A DNA stretch of 5,571 nt from assembly GCA_947628355.1 (NCBI GenBank), contig CANQZO010000129.1:1-5571 (forward strand). The letters are read 5' to 3'. The translations under genes and the position numbers were made by a program. Origin of the DNA: Candidatus Gastranaerophilales bacterium (GTDB lineage: Bacteria > Cyanobacteriota > Vampirovibrionia > Gastranaerophilales > Gastranaerophilaceae). Shown here in pieces: positions 1 to 4,971 of this stretch. Below the pieces are notes generated by a model. That model saw only the letters and a list, made by a program, of their open reading frames with translations, was not told where the DNA came from and searched no databases. Positions within the stretch are counted from its first letter, which is position 1; every line of letters begins with the position of its first letter.

Positions 1-10
1 TGTCGCTCAT
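1..10 (-). CDS. Possible first codons of the next gene (rplE, ribosomal protein L5, expected), cut by left edge
   Basis: An ATG at 10..8 opens a frame reading Met-Ser-Asp before the window ends. It is the only ATG in the spacer after rplX and has an AAGGGG Shine-Dalgarno-like run at 16-21, five bases upstream. In the usual S10-spc order the gene after rplX is rplE (L5, a 5S rRNA-binding protein of the 50S central protuberance), so position alone suggests L5. Three codons cannot identify a protein. The surrounding 62 bases are also richer in GC than the rest and repeat-like, so this ATG may belong to an intergenic element rather than a gene. Confidence 0.3.
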
Positions 11-15
11 TTCAG

Positions 16-21
16 CCCCTT
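16..21 (-). promoter_or_regulatory. Shine-Dalgarno-like AAGGGG before the ATG at 10
   Basis: On the minus strand AAGGGG stands five bases before the ATG at 10..8. It matches the anti-Shine-Dalgarno less well than the AGGAG and AAGGA sites of the other genes here and sits closer to the start. It is the only support, besides gene order, for a start at this place. Confidence 0.3.
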
Positions 22-28
22 GTTACTC

Positions 29-48
29 GGGTTCGCTTCGCTTAACCC
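29..48 (-). repeat. Small inverted repeat in the GC-rich spacer after rplX
   Basis: GGGTT at 29-33 and AACCC at 44-48 are perfect 5-base inverted arms around a 10-base interior. The interior could add a weak two-pair GC stem with a GAA loop on the minus strand. The pentamer TTCGC (plus strand) occurs at 32-36, 37-41 and 50-54, the first two in tandem. No T-run follows either arm, so this is not a convincing intrinsic terminator. The 11-62 spacer is the longest gap in the window. Confidence 0.4.
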
Positions 49-62
49 TTTCGCAAAATCCG

Positions 63-401
63 CTAGTCTAATTTTTCACCGCATTTTTTGCAAACACGGA
101 CTTTTTTGTTATCAACAACATCATACTTTATTCTTGTTGCTTTTTCACAAGCAGGGCAGTATAACATAACTTTTGATGAATCCATAGCTGCTTCAACTTT
201 TATTAAACCGCCTTGATTTCCGCCTTGTGCTTTTTGCGCTTTTGTTACTATATTTGCACCCTCAACTATTACTTTGTTTTCAGCAGTAATAACTTTTTTT
301 ACGGAACTTACTTTACCTTTGTCTTTTCCTGAAGTAATTACAACTTTATCACCGCTTTTTACGTGTATCGGATGTTTTTCTACCGGTTTTTTATTTCTCA
401 T
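63..401 (-). CDS. rplX: 50S ribosomal protein L24, zinc-ribbon (four-cysteine) form
   Basis: L24 binds the 5' part of 23S rRNA and helps start 50S assembly; in the mature subunit it lies near the exit tunnel. The 112-residue protein has the family's N-terminal KOW region at about residues 13-40 (VKSGDKVVITSGKDKGKV) and a middle segment with VEGANIVTK at 46-54. The C-terminus carries CPAC at 82-85 and CKKC at 104-107, the paired-cysteine pattern that would bind one zinc ion. Many bacterial L24 proteins lack these cysteines; the four-Cys form is known in other lineages. The ATG at 401 follows an AGGAG at 409-413 that overlaps the rplN stop, seven bases upstream. The stop is TAG. Identity is secure from sequence and gene order. 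Confidence 0.98.
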   Translation of the reverse strand: MRNKKPVEKHPIHVKSGDKVVITSGKDKGKVSSVKKVITAENKVIVEGANIVTKAQKAQGGNQGGLIKVEAAMDSSKVMLYCPACEKATRIKYDVVDNKKVRVCKKCGEKLD

Positions 402-411
402 GGTCTTTCTC

Positions 412-780
412 CTATATAACTTCCGGAGCTAAAGAGATTATTTTCATAAAGTTTTTATCTCTTAACTCTCTGGCAACCGGCCCGAAAACACGGGTACCTC
501 TCGGGTTACCGTCTTTGTTGATTATTACTGCGGCATTTTCGTCAAATCTGATTACACTGCCGTCTGCACGCTTGATATCTGCTTTAGTTCTTACGACTAC
601 CGCTTGTACTACTTCAGATTTTTTTACAGGCATTCCCGGAGCTGCATCTTTAACTGCCGCTACAATTACATCTCCTACATGCGCATATTTCTTGTTTGAA
701 CTTCCCATTACTCGGATACATAACAATTCTTTTGCACCTGTATTGTCTGCTACTTGTAATCTTGTCTCTTGCTGTATCAT
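412..780 (-). CDS. rplN: 50S ribosomal protein L14
   Basis: L14 is a universal 23S rRNA-binding protein at the subunit interface, where it contacts 16S rRNA and forms an intersubunit bridge. At 122 residues it has the standard bacterial length and is collinear with the family throughout: MIQQETRLQVADNTGAKEL at the start, GDVIVAAVKDA near 36-46, MPVKKSEVVQAVVVRTK near 50-66, then GNPRGTRVFGPVARELRDKN near 91-110 and a SLAPEV end. The last segment closely resembles cyanobacterial L14, in my recollection. The start at 780 has AAGGA at 790-794, nine bases upstream. The 27-base gap to rpsQ is one of the larger ones here, and a 10-base gap leads to rplX. The TAG stop merges with the rplX Shine-Dalgarno site. 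Confidence 0.98.
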   Translation of the reverse strand: MIQQETRLQVADNTGAKELLCIRVMGSSNKKYAHVGDVIVAAVKDAAPGMPVKKSEVVQAVVVRTKADIKRADGSVIRFDENAAVIINKDGNPRGTRVFGPVARELRDKNFMKIISLAPEVI

Positions 781-807
781 TTTATTTCATCCTTTGAAAT
801 TAACTTA

Positions 808-1053
808 TTATTTTACTTTTTCCACTATTTCTGAAACAACCCAGCGTTTACCGCCTGATATCGGTTTTGATTCCGTTATTCTTACTATATCACCCTCTGA
901 ACATTGATTTTGCTCATCATGTGCTTTGTAATTCTTTGTTGTTTCTATAATTTTCTTATATTTCGGATGTTGATTGTATGATGCAACCTTTACTACTGCT
1001 GTTTTTTCCATTTTGTTGCTTACTACAACACCTTGTTTTTCTTTCTTAGGCAT
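808..1053 (-). CDS. rpsQ: 30S ribosomal protein S17
   Basis: S17 is a primary 16S rRNA-binding protein of the OB-fold type that organises the 5' domain during early 30S assembly. The 81-residue length is normal. Family hallmarks are VVVSNKMEKTAVVKV at about 9-23, the HPKYKKIIETTKNYKAHDE stretch at about 29-47 and GDIVRITESKPISGGKRW at about 54-71. The KRW followed by V..EI resembles cyanobacterial and other bacterial S17 ends. The ATG at 1053 is separated from the rpmC TAA by a single base, and its AGAGG Shine-Dalgarno (1063-1067) lies within the last codons of rpmC nine bases away, so translation is probably coupled. The stop is TAA. Confidence 0.98.
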   Translation of the reverse strand: MPKKEKQGVVVSNKMEKTAVVKVASYNQHPKYKKIIETTKNYKAHDEQNQCSEGDIVRITESKPISGGKRWVVSEIVEKVK

Positions 1054-1054
1054 T

Positions 1055-1270
1055 TTATTTAACCTCTTTTTTTTGATTAATTACTGTCTTTGCTCTTGCT
1101 ATTGATTTACGCAATTCTTTTATTTGTGAATTTGCTCTGCCTAAATCAGCAGAATTTTCATACTTGTTTGTATATTTTTTGAATCTTATATCAAATAATT
1201 GCTTTTTGCTGTCCGCAATTATTTCATTTAATTCCTGTTCCGTTTTTTCACGTATTTCTTCAATTTTCAT
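1055..1270 (-). CDS. rpmC: 50S ribosomal protein L29
   Basis: L29 is a small two-helix hairpin protein at the rim of the peptide exit tunnel beside L23, where trigger factor and the signal recognition particle dock. The 71-residue product is slightly longer than the common 60-68. It begins MKIEEIREKTEQELNEI, continues with KKQLFDIRFKKYTNKYENSA at about 22-41, and closes with the RANSQIKELRKSIARAKTVI helix at about 45-64, which is the L29 signature region. The start at 1270 comes two bases after the rplP TAG, with AGGTG (1278-1282) inside rplP seven bases upstream, implying coupled translation. It runs almost directly into rpsQ. Composition is Lys/Glu-rich as expected. Confidence 0.97.
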   Translation of the reverse strand: MKIEEIREKTEQELNEIIADSKKQLFDIRFKKYTNKYENSADLGRANSQIKELRKSIARAKTVINQKKEVK

Positions 1271-1272
1271 AG

Positions 1273-1686
1273 CTATTCACCTGTTTTCTCAACAATTTTT
1301 ACTCTGATTGGTAATTTTTGAGCAGCTAATTCAAGTGCGTGTATTGCTACTTCTTTTTGCGGATATTCTATTTCAAATAATATTCTTCCCGGTTTTACTA
1401 CCGCTACCCAATATTCCGGGTTACCTTTTCCTTTACCCATACGAGTTTCAGCAGGTTTCGCAGTTATCGGTTTGTCGGGGAATATCTTTATCCATACATT
1501 TCCGCCTCTTTTTATTTCACGTGTCATTGCACGTCTTGCTGCTTCTATTTGCCTTGATGTTATCCAAGCAGGATCTTGTGCCTGAAGTCCGTATGATCCT
1601 AATTCCAATTTAGTTCCGCGGGTTTCATGACCTTTCATTCTGCCTTTCATCATCTTTCTGTATTTTGTTTTCTTGGGCATTAACAT
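1273..1686 (-). CDS. rplP: 50S ribosomal protein L16
   Basis: L16 binds 23S rRNA near the A-site tRNA elbow and the peptidyl transferase centre and joins late in 50S assembly. The 137 residues match the family end to end: MLMPKKTKYRKMMKGRMKG, LQAQDPAWITSRQIEAARRA at 34-53, FPDKPITAKPAETRMGKGKG at 69-88 and WVAVVKPGRILFEI at 93-106. Arg82 sits at the position of the E. coli arginine (R81) that is hydroxylated; whether that happens here cannot be seen. The PAWITSRQIEA and KPGRILFEI segments are cyanobacteria-like in my recollection. Two candidate ATGs exist, at 1686 and 1680. I keep the first, because MLMP is the common family start and AGGAG at 1699-1703 is 12 bases away rather than 18. The stop is TAG. 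Confidence 0.98.
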   Translation of the reverse strand: MLMPKKTKYRKMMKGRMKGHETRGTKLELGSYGLQAQDPAWITSRQIEAARRAMTREIKRGGNVWIKIFPDKPITAKPAETRMGKGKGNPEYWVAVVKPGRILFEIEYPQKEVAIHALELAAQKLPIRVKIVEKTGE

Positions 1687-1698
1687 GATTGCTTTTCG

Positions 1699-1703
1699 CT
1701 CCT
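1699..1703 (-). promoter_or_regulatory. Shine-Dalgarno AGGAG that decides the rplP start
   Basis: AGGAG lies in the 27-base gap between rpsC and rplP. It is 12 bases from the ATG at 1686 and 18 from the in-frame ATG at 1680, so the upstream ATG is favoured. The 12-base spacing is the longest among the sites in this cluster. Confidence 0.75.
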
Positions 1704-1713
1704 AATTCATTGT

Positions 1714-2487
1714 TTACTCGTTTGTTTCATCTTTTACATCAGTTTTTACTTCTTGTACTTGTGCTGCTGATGATTTTTTCTTTCTTCTTGCTCCAACGGG
1801 TTTTTCTTCAAAATTGTTGGCGCCTGCTTTTTTAGCTTTGATGTTTTGGTCTGCCATTTCTCCGGGCATTAAATCACCTTTGAAAATCCATACCTTAACA
1901 CCAATTTTACCCATTATGGTATCTGCTTCAGCAAATCCGTAATCTACGTTTGCTCTTAATGTTTGAAGCGGAATTCTGCCTTCTTTTGCCCATTCGCTTC
2001 TTGCTATTTCGGCTCCGCCTAATCTGCCCGATACCATTACTTTTATTCCTTGAGCTCCGCCGCGCATTGCTCTTTGCATTGCCTGCTTCATTGCTCTTCT
2101 GAATGCTATACGTTTTTCAAGTTGAAGTGCTATTGACTCAGCTACCAGTTGTGAATCTATATCAACTCTTGCTACTTCAACTACGTCTATTGTTACTGTT
2201 TTATTTATTAATTTTGCAACTGCAGCTCTCAGTTCATCTATACCTTGTCCGCCTCTGCCGACTACTACTCCGGGTTTCGCAGTAACTACCGTTACCGTTA
2301 CATTTTGAGCTTTTCTTGCTATTAATATTCTTGATATTCCCGCAGCATATAACTTCTTCTTTACAAATCTTCTGATTTTTGCATCTTCTGCTACAAACTC
2401 GGGATAATCCTTTTTAGCAAACCATGTGCTGAACCAAGGTTGTATTATTCCTACTCTAAATCCTGTCGGATGTGTCTTTTGTCCCAT
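1714..2487 (-). CDS. rpsC: 30S ribosomal protein S3, with C-terminal tail
   Basis: S3 sits at the mRNA entry site of the 30S head and, with S4 and S5, helps unwind incoming mRNA. The 257-residue product starts MGQKTHPTGFRVGIIQPW, has a type-2 KH domain with the GRGG loop at 77-80 inside KPGVVVGRGGQGI, and then the C-terminal domain with FRRAMKQAMQRAMRGGAQGI (129-148), VSGRLGGAEIAR (152-163), LRANVDYGFAEA (177-188) and GVKVWIFKGD (196-205). Arg130, Arg131 and Lys134 align with the E. coli residues implicated in helicase activity. The core ends near residue 210. About 47 further residues form a charged tail, Lys/Arg-rich (RRKKK at 234-238) then acidic. E. coli S3 is 233 residues. AAGG at 2496-2499 precedes the ATG by eight bases. 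The stop is TAA. Confidence 0.98.
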   Translation of the reverse strand: MGQKTHPTGFRVGIIQPWFSTWFAKKDYPEFVAEDAKIRRFVKKKLYAAGISRILIARKAQNVTVTVVTAKPGVVVGRGGQGIDELRAAVAKLINKTVTIDVVEVARVDIDSQLVAESIALQLEKRIAFRRAMKQAMQRAMRGGAQGIKVMVSGRLGGAEIARSEWAKEGRIPLQTLRANVDYGFAEADTIMGKIGVKVWIFKGDLMPGEMADQNIKAKKAGANNFEEKPVGARRKKKSSAAQVQEVKTDVKDETNE

Positions 2488-2499
2488 GTCTATTACCTT

Positions 2500-2838
2500 C
2501 TACTTCGCTTCATTCGTTACTTTTACCGTTAAATGAGATGTACGTTTAACTCTTGCATACATTCTGCCTTGAGCTCTCGGTTTCGCTCTCTTTAACGTTC
2601 TGCTTTCATCTGCGTATATTTCGGAAACCTTTAACGATTCAGCCGTTGCTCCGAATTTTTCAGTCGCATTTGCTACAGCCGCTGTTATATTTTTTTCTAC
2701 TACACGCGCTGCAAAATACGGCATAAATTTCAACATGCTTAATGCTTCCGATGCTGATTTGCCTCTTACAAGATTGATTACTCTGCGTAATTTTCTTGCC
2801 GGCATTGTTATATCTGTTTGTTTTGCCTTAGCTTCCAT
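2500..2838 (-). CDS. rplV: 50S ribosomal protein L22
   Basis: L22 binds all 23S rRNA domains and sends a long beta-hairpin into the exit tunnel, forming with L4 the constriction where macrolides bind. The 112-residue length is typical. It reads MPARKLRRVINLVRGKSASEAL at about 12-33, then LKFMPYFAARVVEKNITAAVANA at about 36-58, and the tunnel hairpin RAKPRAQGRMYARVKRTSHL at 84-103, which is intact with no insertion. The FMPY segment resembles cyanobacterial L22 in my recollection. The ATG at 2838 is three bases after the rpsS TAG, with AAGGA at 2847-2851 inside rpsS eight bases upstream. The rplV TAG is 12 bases from the rpsC start. Identity is secure. Confidence 0.98.
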   Translation of the reverse strand: MEAKAKQTDITMPARKLRRVINLVRGKSASEALSMLKFMPYFAARVVEKNITAAVANATEKFGATAESLKVSEIYADESRTLKRAKPRAQGRMYARVKRTSHLTVKVTNEAK

Positions 2839-2841
2839 AAT

Positions 2842-3132
2842 CTATTTCCTTTTCGCTGTTTTATCTTGCCCTGCGTGGCCTCTGAACATTCTTGTAGGTG
2901 CAAATTCGCCTAATCTGTGCCCTACCATCGGCTCCGATATATATACAGGTACGTGAGTCTTTCCGTTATATACCGCTATTGTATGCCCTACCATATCGGG
3001 GTTCTCGGGAGTAATCATAGACGCTCTTGACCATGTCTTTATTACTCTCTTTTCTTTATTTGCATTTAATTTGTCTATTTTTGCTTTTAAAGAGTCGTGT
3101 ACATATATACCCTTTTTTAGTGAACGTGTCAT
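2842..3132 (-). CDS. rpsS: 30S ribosomal protein S19, with a short lineage-type insertion
   Basis: S19 is in the 30S head, forms a complex with S13, contacts 16S rRNA and lies near the A-site tRNA. The 96-residue protein has TRSLKKG at 2-8, VIKTWSRAS at 30-38, HTIAVYNGKTHVPVYI at 50-65, and MVGHRLGEFAPTRMFRGHAG at 69-88, which is the family signature. Two departures stand out. KKGIY replaces the near-universal KKGPF or KKGPY (Ile9 for Pro). Residues 44-46 (NPD) are extra between TPE and MVGH compared with the usual PE-M-I/V-GH, which also explains the length above the common 92-93. The ATG at 3132 has a strong AAAGGAGA site at 3139-3146 in the 16-base gap after rplB. The stop is TAG, three bases before rplV. 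Confidence 0.98.
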   Translation of the reverse strand: MTRSLKKGIYVHDSLKAKIDKLNANKEKRVIKTWSRASMITPENPDMVGHTIAVYNGKTHVPVYISEPMVGHRLGEFAPTRMFRGHAGQDKTAKRK

Positions 3133-3148
3133 TAATTATCTCCTTTGA

Positions 3149-3976
3149 TTAGCGTTTTCTGCTTCTGACTATTAATTTATCGGTCGTTTTGTGGACTTTT
3201 CTTGTCTTGTGTCCTAATGCAGGCTTACCCCATGGTGTCTTGGGATTTCCGCCCGGACCTGTTTTTCCTTCACCACCACCGTGCGGGTGATCGCAAGGGT
3301 TCATCGTTACACCTCTTACCGTCGGTCTTATTCCTAAGTGACGTGTACGACCTGCTTTCCCTATCTTTAAGTTTTTGAATTCAGCATTGCCTAAAACGCC
3401 TATTGTTGCTAAACATTCTTTTCTTACCATTCTCATTTCAGAGCTCGGCATTTTTAATGTTACATAATTTCCGTCTTTCGCCATCAGTTGAGCGCCTGCT
3501 CCCGCCGTTCTTACCATTTTTCCGCCTTTACCGGGGATTAATTCTATGTTATGAACGACTGTACCTAACGGGATTAATTCTAACGGAAGTGCATTTCCTG
3601 TTTGTATCTCTGCTTCCGGACCCGATACAACTTTGTCGCCTACTTTTAAGTCATGCGGTGTAAGTATGTACCTTTTTTCACCGTCTGCATATACTACTAA
3701 CGATATTCTTACGTTACGGTTAGGATCGTATTCTATTGTTTTTACTTCACCTTCAATACCGAATTTTTCACGTTTGAAATCTATTACTCTGTATGCTTGT
3801 TTATGTCCGCCGCCTTTATGTCTGCAGGTTATTCTTCCCGTGTTATTTCTTCCTGCTGTCTTTCTTATCGGCTGTAATAATGATTTTTCGGGGGTCGATG
3901 TTGTTATTTCCGAATAATCACTTTTTATCATTCCTCTTTGTCCCGGAGATGTCGGATTAATTTTTCTTGTACCCAT
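3149..3976 (-). CDS. rplB: 50S ribosomal protein L2
   Basis: L2 is the large conserved 23S rRNA-binding protein needed for subunit joining and for peptidyl transferase activity. The 275 residues equal the family norm. Landmarks are GRNNTGRITCRHKGGGHK at 42-59, IEYDPNRNVRISLVVYADGEKRYI at 81-104, GNALPLELIPLGTVVHNIEL at 127-146, GKAGRTRHLGIRPTVRG at 206-222 and MNPCDHPHGGGEGKTGPGG at 225-243. His230 corresponds to E. coli His229, linked to peptidyl transfer, and is kept. Residue 228 is Cys (TGC at 3293-3295) where most bacteria have Val. The ATG at 3976 is four bases after the rplW TAG, with AGGAG at 3986-3990 inside the end of rplW nine bases upstream. The stop is TAA. Confidence 0.99.
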   Translation of the reverse strand: MGTRKINPTSPGQRGMIKSDYSEITTSTPEKSLLQPIRKTAGRNNTGRITCRHKGGGHKQAYRVIDFKREKFGIEGEVKTIEYDPNRNVRISLVVYADGEKRYILTPHDLKVGDKVVSGPEAEIQTGNALPLELIPLGTVVHNIELIPGKGGKMVRTAGAGAQLMAKDGNYVTLKMPSSEMRMVRKECLATIGVLGNAEFKNLKIGKAGRTRHLGIRPTVRGVTMNPCDHPHGGGEGKTGPGGNPKTPWGKPALGHKTRKVHKTTDKLIVRSRKR

Positions 3977-3980
3977 CGGT

Positions 3981-4289
3981 CTATACTCCTGCTAACTCTT
4001 CAATAGGATCACCCTCAATTGTTACTATTGCTTTTTTGCTTGATTGAGTTCTGCCTACTGAGTATCCTACTCTTTTTGCATGTGACGGCATATATACTGT
4101 TCTTACTTTTTTTACTTTTCTGCCGGGAAAAGCTAATTCTACCGCCTGTGCTATTTCTATTTTGGTTGCATCTTTTAATACTTCAAATGTGTATTGGTTT
4201 AATGCCGCCGTTGTCATAGATTTTTCCGTTATTATAGGTCTTTTGATTATATCGTATAATCTTTCTTTGTTTTGTTTTGTTGTACTCAT
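3981..4289 (-). CDS. rplW: 50S ribosomal protein L23
   Basis: L23 lies at the exit tunnel opening and is the main docking point for trigger factor and the signal recognition particle. The 102-residue product has the family pattern: IIKRPIITEKSM at 14-25, YTFEVLKDATKIEIAQAVE at about 33-51, VKKVRTVYMPSHAKRVGYSVG at about 59-79 and KKAIVTIEGD at about 84-93. A conserved acidic surface residue for trigger factor probably lies in the ITEK to ALNQYTF region, but I cannot place it exactly. The ATG at 4289 shares one base with the rplD TAA in the arrangement TAATG, and GAGAGG at 4301-4306 inside rplD lies 11 bases upstream. Translation of the two is therefore likely coupled. The TAG stop lies inside the short stretch that leads to rplB. 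Confidence 0.98.
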   Translation of the reverse strand: MSTTKQNKERLYDIIKRPIITEKSMTTAALNQYTFEVLKDATKIEIAQAVELAFPGRKVKKVRTVYMPSHAKRVGYSVGRTQSSKKAIVTIEGDPIEELAGV

Positions 4290-4924
4290 TATTTTGATAA
4301 CCTCTCAGTTATTTCTAATATTGCCGCTTCTGTCATAACCAATGTGTCAGCTTCCAATAAATCTTTAACATTTAGGTTTGACGGTAATATGATTTTTACG
4401 CTGGGAAGATTTCTTGCCGCTAATTCCAATTGTCCGTTTTCTGCTGCCTGCGTATTTGCTATTATTAAAATCTTGCCCTCTGCCTTTATTGCTTTTAATG
4501 ATTCAGCTACTAATTTTGTTTTAGCTTCTTTAATTTCAGAAAAATCTTTTACTAATATTGTGTTTTCCAATCTTGCTGATAAAGCTGATTTAATAGCTAA
4601 TCTTCTTGCTTTTTGAGGCATTGAAAACTCATAGCTTCTCGGTTTTGGTCCGAATACCACACCGCCGCCTGCAAACAACGGACTTCTTATTGAACCTGCT
4701 CTTGCTCTGCCTGTTCCTTTTTGTTTCCATGGCTTTCTTCCGCCGCCTGAAACTTCTGCCCTTGTTTTAGCACATGCGTTTCCGCCTCTTGCATTATTTA
4801 ATTGTCTTCTTAATGCCATGTGCATTACGTGCAAATTCGGCTCTACTCCAAATACTTTGTCATCAAGAGCAATTTGTCCGACTTGCTTTCCGCTTGTACT
4901 TAATATTGAAACTTCTTTTGTCAT
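4289..4924 (-). CDS. rplD: 50S ribosomal protein L4
   Basis: L4 binds 23S rRNA early in assembly and its extended loop forms part of the tunnel constriction. In E. coli it also represses its own operon; whether it does so here cannot be judged because the leader is outside the window. The 211 residues match the family length. The tunnel loop reads GGRKPWKQKGTGRARAGSIR at 61-80, followed by SPLFAGGGVVFGPKPRSYEF at 81-100. The C-terminal domain includes LENTILVKDF near 118-127 and LLEADTLVMTEAAILEI near 189-205, the usual TEAA end. The ATG at 4924 has AAGGA at 4934-4938 nine bases upstream, within a 47-base gap that carries a purine-rich direct repeat. The TAA stop overlaps the rplW start by one base. 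Confidence 0.98.
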   Translation of the reverse strand: MTKEVSILSTSGKQVGQIALDDKVFGVEPNLHVMHMALRRQLNNARGGNACAKTRAEVSGGGRKPWKQKGTGRARAGSIRSPLFAGGGVVFGPKPRSYEFSMPQKARRLAIKSALSARLENTILVKDFSEIKEAKTKLVAESLKAIKAEGKILIIANTQAAENGQLELAARNLPSVKIILPSNLNVKDLLEADTLVMTEAAILEITERLSK

Positions 4925-4925
4925 T

Positions 4926-4966
4926 TTTCTTTTTCCTTACTTTTTCGGATTAATGTTTCTTTTTCC
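4926..4966 (-). repeat. Purine-rich direct repeat in the rplC-rplD gap
   Basis: Reading the minus strand, GGAAAAAGAAA occurs twice, at 4956-4966 and 4926-4936, exactly 30 bases apart. A third related unit, ATCCGAAAAA at 4941-4950, resembles ATCCGGAAAAA at 4960-4970. The downstream copy supplies the AAGGA Shine-Dalgarno of rplD; the upstream copy ends about 31 bases before the start. This may be low-complexity purine drift or a small duplication; no function is evident. Confidence 0.5.
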
Positions 4967-4971
4967 GGATT

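Noticed and set aside
29..48. Intrinsic transcription terminator after rplX
   Set aside because: The perfect stem is only five pairs, with a loose interior, and no T-run follows it on the minus strand. A stop here would also cut the usual rplX-rplE linkage.
782..790. Two-codon upstream frame ATG-AAA-TAA just before rplN
   Set aside because: It overlaps the AAGGA site of rplN and leaves only one base before the rplN ATG. Such a short frame arises easily by chance in AT-rich DNA.
515..907. Plus-strand open frame spanning parts of rplN and rpsQ
   Set aside because: It runs antisense through two clear ribosomal genes, matches no family I know, and has no better start context. The other plus-strand frames (for example 1308-1613, 2103-2285, 3403-3917, 4019-4219, 4272-4616, 4985-5194) are shadows of the same kind.
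1678..1680. Second in-frame ATG as the rplP start
   Set aside because: It would lie 18 bases from the Shine-Dalgarno site, and L16 proteins commonly start MLMP, which needs the upstream ATG.
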